Below are positions 51,486-64,000 of a stretch of DNA of 64,000 nucleotides, in pieces (position 1 is the stretch's first letter; each line of letters begins with the position of its first letter). The notes below the pieces were generated by a model. The model was given only the letters and a program-made list of their open reading frames with translations, made no database searches and was not told where the DNA came from. The position numbers were made by a program, and so were the translations under genes. The DNA comes from Cymodocea nodosa (lineage: Eukaryota; Streptophyta; Magnoliopsida; Alismatales; Cymodoceaceae): positions 13,484,001 to 13,548,000 of the forward strand of contig CM072345.1 of the NCBI GenBank assembly GCA_036874045.1. The letters run 5' to 3'.

Positions 51486-53596
51486 GTTGCACAAACCACC
51501 GATACTACGACAATGACAAAAGGAATCTAAACCCTAATCCTAGCGGAACCGGAGGAGGACGGGAACACATCGGTATCGTGAGGGAATGATAAGGCGGAAA
51601 TCGTGTGCACGGGTACGGGACGATGATCTCTGGTTTTTTGCTCTCGTGTGTTGCGAAGCTCTCGGGAAAAAGCTGTAATTTTTGCTCATCGGTTGTCCTC
51701 TAAAATATTGGGAAAGACTGGAGTATGAAACAAAACTAGAAAGCACAAGGGAACGAAGGAAATATTGTTTGAACGGTGACAAAAGTGAAAAAATGAGAAG
51801 TAATGCATAAATATGCCAGAAAATACAAGTCAAATGAAATTTCATGTGTATTCTCTCCACTTCTCTTTTACTTTTTTGAAAAGAGTGCTAAATGGCTTAA
51901 CTTTTGAAGAGAAAAATGCCATGAGGTGACTGTGTTAATCCATATTGATGGGTAAAAATACTTCTTGTCAAAGAGTAAATAAGTTGGGCAAATTTACTAG
52001 TACAATTATTTTTCATGGTTTGATTTAATTTCTTAAACTTTACGATTTAATTTAACTTCAAAATCTCTTATAGTACCATGTTCATATCATACTAACCTAG
52101 TATCTGGTAGAGTTTTCTCAAGGAGAAAGTGTACATATATCACATTCTTGAACTATAAAATACAAGAAAAATATTCGTAGAATATTATATGTAAATAAAA
52201 CACTCACAATTTTCCTTCTTTTTTTTTTGTTTTTTCTTATCTTTGTATTTTTTCTCTCTCTCTCATGTTCTTCCTTGCAATCTTTCCGTATTCTTCTTGT
52301 CATTTTTATACTTAATCGTAAATAGTTCTTTGTTACATTTAATAAGATATACTTAGAAATCTTCGAATTAAATGTCGATTAAACCCCATCTCCTTTGTCT
52401 TCCGTTCCTTCAGTAATAATAATAATATATAGATAGAAATGTTTAATTTTTGGGATATTGATAAATTGACGTACTATATATCAAAAAACACTGATAAATC
52501 AGCGTGTAAATAGGGTTTCTTTAAAGTATAATTATGTTAATCAATAGAACAACATTCTTTGAATGTGGAATGAGGAGGCTGGAGCTTCACCACCGCTATG
52601 GGCATTGTGTAGTTCATTTTGGAATGACTATTGTTTTGCTGAATTCATTTATTTAATGGGCAACTAGTCCCCCCCTGCAAGAATCGAACATCAAGGTTAA
52701 CGTGAGAATACCACCTACAAGAGAACCATCAACACCATTCATTCAGTGTCAGATATGCCCCTTTGATCTTCCATTGCACCTGTTTGCTCCTTCTGAGGTT
52801 GAGGACGCTTGGCGGAGAAGGGTTTTGGTTGCAGCGAGAGAAGGATTCGGAGGCAACGGCGAAAGAAAGTGAAAGAGATAAGAGATAGAAGGTGAGATGA
52901 TGAAAATGTATGCGTGCACTGCAAAAAAGAACAAATAATCCAAGGGGAGATTTCGATAACCACACTCCATAGGCTTCTAGATAATGAAAAAGTACTAGTG
53001 CTTCTGCAATGCAATTCATCGGAAATTCTACCACTTTAAGAGGAGAAAAGGAAGAAAGTAGGAAGTGACACAAGAGACAAAATCAGTTCATTTTGAACCG
53101 CATCAAAAACAAAACTTGATCTTATTGGTTACTGTTTTTTTGTTTTTTGGACAAAACTGCTGTATACTCGTATCTATTTACCGACCTGGATGACTAGAAG
53201 AGCCTGTAAAATACATTTCATGTTACATACGACAAGATACAAAAAGCACGTGAATGGAAATCACGACGGCCAAGCACCTATTTATACAAAAGGCTATGCT
53301 TCTCCTGTCTGGTTCCAGGGATCAAGGAACGTGGTCCAAGCTAGCTCCCGCGCCCAGGCAACTTCTGACCAAACCCAAGTTACTTCAGTGAGTGCACATG
53401 AAATTACCCACATGCTTATTATTGGTAATGCTCAGCATTCACTCTAGTAACTTCCGAGCAGCCGAGTCAATGAATCAGGATGTGAAATTCCAATGTTTAT
53501 CATTTTACCCATAAATATGTGCAAAATTCAGGAACGTTTCTCTATCTGCAACTTGTAAATAACTAACAAAGCAATATTGTATTTTGAGGGAGACCG
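51486..53596. other. Intergenic DNA between GATA and SABRE-like genes
   Basis: The 5' flank of the GATA gene, AT-rich DNA, a GC-richer patch at 52740-53010 with overlapping short minus-strand frames of no recognised domain, then the 3' UTR region of the SABRE-like gene. Confidence 0.55.
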
Positions 53597-56500
53597 TCAC
53601 TTGTGAACGTCCTCATAGGGAGAAGATGCACCAGATGAATCACTGTGATTCGGTGTAATATCCCTTGGTGAGGTCGGAAGAGAACCTCTTTGTGCCATTC
53701 CTGAAGAAAAGTGAAGTTCTAGTTTTAGACACAACAGATGAATCCTGGTGGAGATGGAAGAAGAACATAAGCAGGTCAAAAGTTTCTAACATAAAATCCA
53801 CAAAGCTACATGAGAATTTCTTCAAGAAAAGCTACTACAGGGGATGCACTCCTATTTATCAGCGGAACAAAAATGAATCCCTTCCCAAGGGCATAGGGTC
53901 CTACCATAGATATTCTCAATTCCAAAGTTAGCATCACTATGGTTGCTTTCGCTAAATCAGTAGTTTGCCAAAAGAACAGATGCATCATTACTTTGTAATA
54001 TAAAGTGACAATTTGTACTTTGTTTTTCTCAAAAAATCCCATAAGATTAGGCCTAATATATTTGTCAGGTTGACTTTTATACTAAGATTACTTCTATATT
54101 TTGACGAAACAGTTGAAAGTAACATTACCTGAATTCCTTGGCCCTCTTGAACGGAACTTCTTTAACGGTCTTCTTATTAGTCGCTTAGCTTTTGTTATTG
54201 TTAGTTGCCTAGCAAAGGGAGGAGAATCAGCCTCGATTTCACTCCACTCTGCATGGCCACCTTCATTGTCTGGTTCACCTCTCATAGTTCGCCACACAAA
54301 TGCCTTTGCTTTACGACGCTGAGAATTAAACAATCCCTTGATTGAGATGACAAATCCATCACCCGCTCCATCATTTGGACGTCTAAACAATGTAGGAAAT
54401 TCATCAGATTTTCCAGGCTGTCCTCCATCACTATCACTGAAATACCCATCAATATCAGGAAGTCCTGAACTAATAGGCTCTTTATGACTTTGGACTTTAT
54501 CCTTGAATTTCTTTCCCTACATATTTGGAAGAAATAAATGATTATCAATTTAAAAACAGGCAGAGGAGAGAGATAAGCATCAGTCCTTCTTTGACAAGCA
54601 AAACGACATCATATAAAATCATAACGTCTAAAGAAGGAAGGTTGATGAAGAAGAACCAAAGCAAATAATAAATTAAATCAAAAAGAAAGAAACACAGTAA
54701 CAGCTACAGTAATACTCTTTTTTTGTTGACTACGAAAACTTTGAATGTCTTTACTCAAGGAAATTAAAATGTTTCCCACAAAAATTTTGAAAAGGATGGG
54801 AAACTTCATTGAATGTGACCATGTTACCGTGGTTATTCATAGATTTGAATTTAAAGGAGAAAATATTGGAACATTATTTCTGCTTATGCCACATTGCTAC
54901 CCCAGGTGTTCAACACTTGCCTGCATTCCTGTTACTGACTTAAGCACGCCCCAGATAATATGTTTCTTGACTCGTGAAAATAGTCTTCTCCATGTCCCAG
55001 TAAAATGGACGCGGTGGAAGGTATCCATCAAAAGCCTTAAATCACTGACAGCAAATCTGGATCCTTCATAAGTAACAAGTAATTCAACCTATGCAATTCA
55101 AAGAAAAGGAAAAAGAACATCAATATTGGAAAAACCTTCTTTCTACTTAGCCAATTTCATGGCAAACAACACCAACCTGACTTATCTTGATATTGTGAAA
55201 TTCCATCATTTTTCGAGCTCTAGATCTTTTCTCTTCTTGTGTTTTACTGACCTTCTTTTCCTCATGAGACAATCGACCAGATTTTACCAATTTAGAATCT
55301 TTTGATTTTGTTCTAGAAATTTCCTCGTTTCCAACATATGAGGGGTCATTAGCGGGACTACTTTTTGTAGAAATGCCTGAAGAATGCAAGTGTAACACAA
55401 TTTCGTTTCCCAGAGTCTCAGTAATATTTTCTCCGCATGTTCTATCTAAAGAGGATGTTCGTTGAAGCTCTGGACTTGATCCGCACATCACATTTGCTTT
55501 CAGAGATTGCAGCTTTGATGTCTGATGAAGATATTACAAAGTTAAGACAAAGAAACTGTTAGCAATAACCAAAAAAATTTATTATATTCCTTGATTATTT
55601 CTTACAATAAATTCATATGCTCAGATCATATTTATCCCATGTATGGAATATTAGAACTCACGATCAGCTCAAAGATGGGGGGCATAAAAGATGGTTTTTA
55701 TTTTCAGTGAATTTTAATGTGTCTCAACGATGGCCTATTGCTACTCATAAGAAACTCACTTGAGCAGCATCTGCATGTACAGAAGACTGGTTGAGACCAG
55801 GTGTAGATGAAAACATTGAAGTAGCACTGAGTCTTGCAGAAGCCTCGCATTCTTTGGCAGAATGGTTACTTCCTTCTTCAGCTCCAGCAGCACTTTTCCT
55901 ACCACGTCTTGTACCAGAAGTTGTTGAAACTTTCCAGACTTCCTACAAGTTGGGCAGGAAGAAGATAAGAAGAGAACATATCTTTTTTAGTATACATAGT
56001 ATTTCCAGTGCTTTTACTGAACAAATTTAATAAAACCAGCAAAATTTATTGAATGACAGAGTAATTGATTTAGTTTAGCATGTAGAAGTGTTAATAAAAT
56101 TGAATGCGAAAACAAAATTCACATCAAAAAGGAAACAAATGCTGGGATTTTTAAATATAGGCATTGGAAAAGACGTTAATAAATAAAAAGTACATTCATA
56201 AAAAAGGTGGCAGAGGAATTGATTACTCTTTGGGCATTTTGTCTATAAAAGGCTTGTGTAGTTTTTTTTACTATGTATTACGTTTGAGAATCCTACTCAA
56301 AAAAATTTCCAATGAACCATATGTTGATAAAAGTCCTATCCACATGTTAACCATGAGGGAATATCCTTATGGTTTTGGAGATATGAATGTGCATAACTGA
56401 ACATGTGTGGACACTTCTTATCTCTAGATATTGGATATTACTCAATAGGAGTAAGAATATATACCTAAACAGCAATTGGCAAATGAGTGAAGTGGTCTAC

Positions 56501-59500
56501 CAACATATCAATATAAGTTCAATCATCATATTAACTGATGCAGTTTATTCTATATTTAAGTAATAATGCATTTATTTTTGAGTAATGAACAAAAATCTAC
56601 TAAGTGCAACTATATAAATCGGTGGATTTCTGGTGGCCAGTGCCCTCTACTTTTTGGGTCTCTCTTTCTCTCGTTCACTCAGCTCTCTTCCTTGCTTATT
56701 TTAAGTTTAGGGTTTAGGTGTTGAAAGTGAAGAGAAAGAAGAAGAGGAGGTTTGAGGGCATCTTTTGGTGGTGGCTATTAGTAGTGATGGATTAGGATTT
56801 AAATCATAAATCTAATACAATGCCAAAAAGCGGAGAATAGAAGTTTCTTATTGTGTTATAAGAAAGGGTACGAGCTCCTACATATAGGAGGAATATTAAA
56901 TGATCAACAGGAAACCTATCATTTAACCTACAAGTAACCTAATTAGGATTCATATAAGGATCTATTCATTCTAATAATATCCATTTACTCTAATAAAAAT
57001 CAAATTTGATCAATGGAAAAATTACAATGATATGAAAATTCTGTAGTTGATATGAACTACAGATGAGTTGAAAAGTGATTTTCAACTGTAGTTGCTATGA
57101 ACTACAGTGGTGATTAAGTTGAATTTCTGCTTCTAAAACAACCAATTGATGCCATCAAATGGTCAGAATTCTTTGAATGCAAAACCCAAGAAACAGTGAC
57201 GTTGCATACTTGCATCTAATTCTAAAAAGTTCACCATTTTTTACAATGACCAACTAACATGACTAGCAAACTATTATAAACTATTACAATTGAAAGGCCA
57301 ATCCGGAGCAAATTACCTGCCGTCTGTGTGAATCTTGTTCTTCTTCAGGGAAGAAATAGTCCCACATCATGCGGTACATAGTTTCAGTCAAATGTATCTT
57401 CAGAGGATAGATTTCAACCTAGCATACATAAAATAACACATCCTTGCTAAGAAAGATAATCCATCACTTGCCAATATCATGGTCAGGCTAAATTTTCTAG
57501 CTAAAACAAAGAAATCTCCCATTAATGACAAAGAGAATCATCATATGTACCCTTCATAAATAAAATGCAAAGCATGAAAAAACACATGATATGAAAAATA
57601 CTTGTCATTTCAAAAGAAATCATGCTTGATATGTGAAATGGTTGAAATTGAATTCTGTCGTGTTATATCAATCAGTAAACAATTAGAGGTTAGACGTTCA
57701 CTATAACATACGTTTAAACCAAGGTTGTTGGGGCAGGCATCTGGGTGGCACCTTTTAAGTCTACCTTGACCCCAGGCACCCAAGATAAAAAAAACCATAT
57801 ATAAAAGAACCATATAAAAGGGTTTGTAGGATTTTTAAACCCTAAAATAATAGAAAAACCTTTGTGCGCTCTTCTCTCCCCCACCTCTCACCTCTGGTAG
57901 CTACCAACCAGAACTATATATTTCGTACATTTTTGGAAATATAATCCATATATATACAGAATTACACATAATTACATAAATATTATATATATAGAATAAT
58001 AATAATAATAAATGTTATTTTGAAAAAAAACTGATTAATAGGGGCATCACCTAGGCACCCTTGATTGGTTCCGGGCCACTTTGTTGCCTTAACAATCTTG
58101 GTTTAAACAAGTAATAATTTTCTCCTTCATTCCAGATATTTAGTAGGGATTCTGAACCAATTTCTCTTATTCAAGTACAGCTATAATAGTCAGGGTACCC
58201 ATCTCCATCATCAATTTATTGATCAGAACCGTGGGTCTTGGATTTAAACCAATTACTTTTGATCAGAAATTCAATTATTGAGAAAAATTTGATATCAGAT
58301 GTACGACACACTTAACAAATTTTGGATCCATTCAGGCCTTATCTAGAAAGATCAAGACCATTGTTAAGATTGTGAGATATTTCATACAATTATCCTCAAG
58401 AAAATAGCTTCATGTTGTAGAAAAATGAGGGAAGAAAGCACAACCAGAAGCATCAAATGTATCTTGAAATTAGTGTTTTTTTAAAATTTTTTAGGATATA
58501 AATTATTTGAAAAAAGAACCCTATCCTGGCAAATCCTTCGGCACTCAGAACAGTCCTTATTGCCTCACCTTAATATGGAAGGCATATGCGTGGCATTTCA
58601 AGAGTGCAACTTTTAATTATATGGCTTGCTTATATTCTGTTTTGTGCTCTATTTTATTGAGTTATTATGACAAGAATTCTGGAAAATCTGGAATTTTATC
58701 TTTATTTTTTCCTTTTTGCATGAGCTGCAAGCATCTTGTTGTGCTGATGTCATGATCGTCCACTCAATCACCATGTGGTATATCAATCACTCCACAACAT
58801 TCAAAGGTTTAAAGATTTCTTACTCCATGATATTCATTAAATGATTTGATTCAGTTTCATTTTTATAAATTTGACATATATTCATTTAAGTTCATTTTCG
58901 TAATTTTGATATATATTCATTTTTATAATATTGAATACTTATGTATCATACTATCATTTCAAAAGTGTACCATTTAATTATCTGACTTGCTTATATTTTT
59001 TCTGAGCTCATTTTAACTGGGTGATTATGACAAATTCTGGAGAACCTGCAATTTGTAGACTTAGTTGGTGTTGAGAACTAGAGTGCATGTAGCTTGTAAT
59101 TTTCTCTTTTTTTTGTATGAGCTGCAAGCATCTTCTTACCAATGGTATGATCGTCACATCAATTGTGGTTTATCAATCACTCAACAGCAATCAGATGTTC
59201 AAACATCTCACTCCACGATGTTCAACAAATGATTCAATTCAGGTTCATTTTTTATAATTTTAACATACATCCAAGTTTATTCTCCATTTCTTATCTTGAT
59301 CTTACATGCTTGCTTGTAAAATAGGCCAAATGAGCTAGTTTTGGTTGTTTCATTTCAATTTGGAGAATTTGATTTAGACAGCAGAGTGACATGCAAAAAA
59401 TAAAATTACACTGTTGCCTTTTATCACGTGTTCATTATCAAAAAGAAAACCATAATCATGTGATATATGCTATTGGCTATCCTTCATAAAGAAATCCTTA

Positions 59501-62500
59501 TTTACCATAAAATGAAATATTATGAACAGTTTGATAGGTTCCGATTATAAATCCAGATGTGGATTTTGTTTCTATGCTATTGTTGCAATTAGTAAACATT
59601 GGTTATGAGCACAAGTATTTTGGATAGACTCCTAGAAAAAAAATCAACTTTCATGCTCCTTCAGCATCTTTATTAAGGATCAAGTTGTGGACAGACAAGC
59701 ACCCACACGGATTGAACAGAGGAGGTACCTAAAATTTTCTTCAGCCTTTTTGAGTGGCATGTATAGATTGATTTATCTAAAGGTAAAGTTTTCTATTTTT
59801 ATGTGCTACAAAAACAACAGGATTATACTAAGATATTGTTTGGTTCAGAACATGGTAATGTTCAGTTATGCATATATCAACTATGGAATGGTGTGTATAA
59901 TGAAGTACTGTTCTGAATCCACTCAAGACAATACACGAATAATGGATGCCATAATCTGATAATCAGGAAAAAGATTGAGTGTCACTCACGCAAGAACACT
60001 GTTGATAATTGTTTAGATTGTTACCACAATCTATCACATCAAAAGTATTTATTTTAAAATATGATCATAATCTCACAACACAATCAACAGATTCATAGTC
60101 TGAAACAAAGAGTTGACCCCATAATCTCAAATAGTCCTTTTCAATCAGAACCTCAATAATGGCATTCAAAATATTGATAATAGCATAAAACAAGCAATGG
60201 AAGATGAAGTACTTTGGATCTATTTAAAAAGAAAAACAACCTGAAAAAGATCAAGGGGAGACGTTCCATCCTTCGGAGCTCCTTGCTTGGCATCAACACG
60301 AAGCATATCCTTTCTGCAATAAAAGTGTGAATTGTTTCACATGGTTATAACAAAAGATTAGCCTACAATCATAATAGCACAATAGCCTTTTCTACACTCA
60401 AGTGACTCAAGTCTCTAGCATTCAATTTGCAATAAACATATCAGATAAATACTGATGACCTACAGAGGTAATGGAACAATTGCAAGCAACAATTTTAAAA
60501 CTCAGATAATTGAGTAAAGCGTACAAGAAAAAGGAACCTTTAGCTCTCCACCAAGATGTTTTGTTCTAAAATTACAAAATGTTCACTGTCAATCAGTAAA
60601 TGCAGGCGAGATATTGGCTTGGATAAGGGTCATAACCCAAGAATTCAAATTCAGTTTTGACATGTTGGTATAAACATGGCAAAAAATCACCTTTTTTAAG
60701 ATAATTACTGTCAACAAGTCAAAAAATTGACGTGTGGTTAATTTTTGTCAACATGTGTTGACATTTGGTTCCTCCTAAATGTAGAAATGGTTGCACTAAA
60801 TATATGAAAAACGATAATCAATATCCACAATAAAGGATTCAGGCAGCCACTCTCTTGGAAAAGCCTAAGGTGCATTGATTTATCAGAATGAACTGGTAGA
60901 TTTCAATCATCTAGAAGAAAGCTCACTACTATTTCATCTATGCTCTCCAGTCTATATATCCATTACCTATCTTCGGGATCCTTATTGGTGTTGCACAGTG
61001 CCTAGAATGCATTGGATGTCATTTCCTTTAGAAGGGTAGTCAGAAAGAAAATCCACTGGGCCGCCACCTTGTGGCTTGGAATAAGGTCTGTCACCAAGGA
61101 TGGGTGGGTGGTCTTGGCTTAAGGAATTCTCTCTATGATTTTGACTCTTTTGGATAAATGGTTGATGTCTTCGTAATCTAAGTTGAGTGATCGGTGCCTG
61201 TGGGTGGACATCATTAAGAGGAAATGATATTGGTGTTGCCTAGATGGGAGTGTGGGTAGACACATGGAGAGGGTCACTTGTCTTTAGAATGAAATCAACG
61301 AAGTCGGGGATGAGGAGAGTTGTAGTGTTAAAGCGGTGGTAGGAAACAGGGATGAAGAAAGATTTTGGTGGGAAGTGTGGATTGATGATGGGCCTTTGTG
61401 TGCTTTGTTCCCAACATTGGTCTTCATTGTTTCTTTCACCCAAGCGAATGTTAGCAAGTGTTATGAGCATTCTTAGATGGGAATAATGTGAGAAGCTTGC
61501 TTTAAAAGGAATCTTGACGATATAAAATCTACTGATCTTGATAGATTTCTTTCTATCCTTTATTGTCATGGTTCACCTCTTGTTTCAATTGGTTCCAAGT
61601 CAAAGGTTTGGAGGTAAAGCGAAGATAGAGAGATCTTTTCCAAAACACTGTACCACGTTTTAACTTATGGTGACATCAGGGTGAAGTGCTGGAAGCATCT
61701 GAGGATCGGCTCCATCCCTCCAAAGAATCTATCCTTAGCAGCTTAGGCATGTGGACATCCCTAATTCCCTATTGAGATGAGATGAGGATGCAAAAAGGTG
61801 TTTCCAGCTAACTAGTGTGTGCTAGTTCTGCCATAGGCATGTTTTTTGGCAGCAAAAGCAAGTATATTAAAATCAATAAAAAGGGAGCCTACACAAGCCA
61901 TGGGCAAGCAAAAACCAAAAAAGAAAACCAGGAAAAGCAGGGTTGTTCTACCATAGGCATGTTGACAGTTGCTGGCATCTGTTCTTTGGATGTTCAGACA
62001 TGACTGGAGGTGGATGAACAGGGCTGGTCTGAATCTGATTCAAGAGCCACACCTATCTGAATTCTGGGAGTTTTGGGTTGCAAAAGGTGGAATGGATAAT
62101 TATATACAAATATAGTTAAGTAATTTTATTATATATAAGAAAAACCTAGTTTAGATCACTTGGATAGTGTTTATTCTCTTTTACTGAGAATTGTATTATA
62201 TTTCTCCTCAAAAGAAATGTGTAGACGACTGCAGGTGAGGTTAATATGTCAGAAAAAAATTATAAATTAGAATCTTCATAAAATAGTAAAGATTATGAAC
62301 AACATACATTTAGTAAAGCAATGATTCATGGATTACAGAAATCAATAAGAAAAATGAGTACTTACTTTCCCCATTCAGGAGGTGCATTCCAGGGAGATAG
62401 GAGCATATCTGATTTAGCATTTTGTAGGCAGTTTCGTACTTCAAATGACTTTGTTGTGAATTGGGCAATACCAATATCTTTGTAATCACGATCAAAGTCA

Positions 62501-63333
62501 TAGATCTGATGTGAGAAGATTGAAGAACAATTTCACATGTTAAGGTGGAAAGAGAAATAGCCAAGAAAACATAGATAAACATCGTCCACACCATCTTTGC
62601 AATCACAATAAAAGCGTTTTATTTGTTGAAAGAGTTTTTGGGACAATAAACTATCAAGGGATGCAGAGAGAAGGGGCCAGAAAGGAAACAGAAAATCATG
62701 TCCAGAAAAGCCACCCATGGCATAGTACGCAAGTATATCAATAATCTACCTCTGACATTCTAAATGTTTTTTTAGCAGTTTTCATCGTCCTATATGAAGT
62801 CATTGACAAGTTGTTGACAAAAAGTACATGATACTTTAAAATGTAACATAGAGGAGCATCGGCATTTAACTGAGAGAAGTTTTTGAGGCTTCTTCAAGAC
62901 ACTTCAATTCATGACTTTCATCAATATAATTAATTGAAACATGAAAAACTGGTAATGAGACAAAAAAGATCCATATAGCCACTCAAAAAATGTTGGACTA
63001 CACTCTGAGCCATGAATATGACCAAAAACTCTTAACAAGTAATGTTCATTTACCATACTATTTTTTGAAGGAAATGGAGTGCAATCAAAATAATTAAGGA
63101 ACGCTTACCATATTATTTATCTCAGCTTCAGCAAAGGATTTACCATCTGCGAGCATGCTCCACACTACCTTGTTGATTTTCATAGAAATGCGCATAGCAT
63201 AAGATGGACTTTTGTTCTTCTCTTTTTCCATCAGATGTGTTTGGGCAGCTTTCTGCAGTGCCATCCTTAAATCAACTAATGCTGTTCTTCTAGATTTTTG
63301 AATGTTCACCAACTCTTTTTTTAGCCATTGTAC
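53597..63333 (-). CDS. SABRE/KINKY POLLEN-type protein, C-terminal 575 residues (5' part outside the window)
   Basis: Nine exons on the minus strand: 63333-63109, 62505-62366, 60313-60241, 57418-57317, 55942-55760, 55521-55177, 55088-54921, 54516-54129 and 53700-53597, totalling 1,728 nt. The family (SABRE, KIP, maize APT1; related to bridge-like lipid-transfer proteins) consists of very large membrane-contact proteins of roughly 2,600 aa needed for cell expansion, division-plane orientation and pollen-tube growth. Recognised wording: KEKNKSPSYAMRIS, VVWSMLADGKSFAEAEIN, IYDFDRDYKDIGIAQF, VEIYPLKIHLTETMYRMMWD, YFFPEEEQDS, GTWRRLFSRVKKHIIWGVLK, ending in a basic region (RRPLKKFRSRG) and a Ser-rich tail. 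Phases fit throughout. The intron between 54921 and 54516 has a GC donor. The intron upstream of 63333 runs past the window edge. Introns are repeat-laden. Confidence 0.92.
57712..58108. mobile_element. TIR element with TTAA flanks in a SABRE-like intron
   Basis: The ends are inverted repeats: ACCAAGGTTGTTGGGGCA on the left, and the reverse complement of the right end gives ACCAAGATTGTTAAGGCA. Each end is bordered by TTAA (the GTTTAAAC blocks at 57712 and 58101 include the flanks), which would suit a TTAA target site. Length is about 390 bp, with GC-rich ends (GCACC..., GGTGCC) and an AT-rich centre. No coding capacity; the superfamily is uncertain. Confidence 0.55.
58594..59275. repeat. Two-copy tandem duplication in a SABRE-like intron
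   Basis: The segment starting CATTTCAAGAGTGCAACTTT (58594) is repeated from 58955 (CATTTCAAAAGTGTACCATT). Matching blocks continue in order: CTTGCTTATATT, TTATGACAA.TTCTGGA.AA, ATGAGCTGCAAGCATCTT, TATCAATCACTC.ACA and AAATGATT.ATTCAG. The unit spacing is about 360 bp and the copies have diverged visibly, so the duplication is old. Confidence 0.8.
61015..62030 (+). pseudogene. LINE (non-LTR retrotransposon) relic in a SABRE-like intron
   Basis: The plus-strand translation, with stops, follows the C-terminal part of plant LINE ORF2: KKIHWAATLWLGIRSVTKDG, then VVGNRDEERFWWEVWIDDGP followed by LCALFPTL (family: GNG..I.FW.D.W..G..PL...FP.L). Near 61940-61990 a HLFFGCS-like stretch resembles the zf-RVT end. 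It is inserted antisense to the host gene, between the exons at 62505-62366 and 60313-60241. It is truncated and inactive. Confidence 0.6.
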
Positions 63334-64000
63334 CTAAAAAAGAGGTCAACATTAAAAAACATTTATGTCACCCTTCTAAAGAAATGTTAGACTAAGGCAC
63401 AAAAGGTGCCAAGTCCCAGCAGAGGAAAAAAAAAACAGCACCATCATAGACTTGACATTGCATCAAACTCTACAAAAAGCAGGCTTTCCTATTCTCTTTG
63501 CGTACTCTTTTTGAGGAGGTTTCTTTTTTGTAGTTTTTTCTCTTTTCTCATGCTCAAAACTTTTTTATACTCCTGTCTCCATAATAGGTTCAGTTTTCCA
63601 TAGTTACTACATGTGATGTAGTGATTTATATTATTGATGTTTATTGAATATAAATTAATTATTAAATACTATGATATTGTAAAACTTATTAAAATACTAT
63701 ATGTAAAAAATATAATTATGCAAAAAACATAATTCAACAGTAAGGACGACAAACACTAACAAAGACATGCCAATTAGAATCAATATATAAATAAGAAGCA
63801 GTTTTAATAGGTATGTTCATATTAAATTTGAATCAATTTAATATGTACAGTCTCAGCCAAATAATTACATTAGGTGTGGATTTATGGTGGAATTCGACAC
63901 AGGGAGCTAAGAAATGTATGGAGGCACTGGAATCCTACTAAAGCTTAGTTCTTTGCCTGATAGGGATGACACAAGGCTATCCCATTCCCAACAGAGTGTC
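63334..64000 (-). other. Part of a SABRE-like intron running off the window
   Basis: AT-rich DNA upstream of the acceptor at 63334-63335. No exon of the SABRE family was recognised up to the right edge. Confidence 0.5.

Noticed and set aside
54745-55071. 108-codon plus-strand frame
   Set aside because: Mostly antisense to the SABRE-like exon 55088-54921 and its intron.

Overview
The window is plant nuclear DNA. It has intron-rich genes with GT-AG splice sites, AT-rich introns and intergenic DNA, plant-specific families (Dof, NIGT1/HHO-type GARP, VIN3-like, ZML-type GATA, SABRE/KIP), Tourist-like MITEs, copia and LINE relics, and a nuclear tRNA-Ala. The protein wording suggests a non-grass monocot, but that is an impression only; the sequence does not fix the species.

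Layout, left to right. 1-3960: intergenic, with a candidate promoter of a leftward gene at the edge. 4103-5233: single-exon Dof factor (+). 8502-9684: four-exon HHO/NIGT1-like repressor (+). 10444-11319: Tourist/Harbinger-like element. 12384-15125: long coiled-coil protein of the At4g38062 type (+). 15988-19313: MDP1 phosphatase (-), whose second intron holds a second, inverted copy of the same element. 20772-28613: 13-exon Rab GDI (-), with a 4.1-kb intron that carries two tandem copia gag/protease-like units. 29897-29969: tRNA-Ala(CGC). 31483-38084: VIN3-like protein (+), with a 19-nt first coding exon and a 3.8-kb first intron that holds a dead copia reverse transcriptase. 40320-44889: Rab geranylgeranyltransferase alpha (-). 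46676-51485: TIFY-CCT-GATA factor (-). 53597-63333 and beyond the right edge: the last nine exons of a SABRE/KIP-type lipid-transfer giant (-), with a GC-AG intron, a LINE relic, a TTAA-flanked element and a local tandem duplication.

The spliced genes were rebuilt exon by exon from family similarity, splice consensus and reading phase. In every case the phases sum to an open frame, which is the main support for the models. UTRs are only estimated.

Functional links are few, as expected in a plant genome. GDI and RabGGTase alpha both act in the Rab GTPase membrane cycle and lie about 12 kb apart on the same strand, and SABRE also acts at membranes. The Dof, HHO, VIN3-like and GATA genes are regulators. 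The most unusual content is the pair of protease-dead gag-like modules in the GDI intron, one of them still an uninterrupted 408-codon frame. The inverted Tourist-like pair that brackets the whole coiled-coil gene is next.
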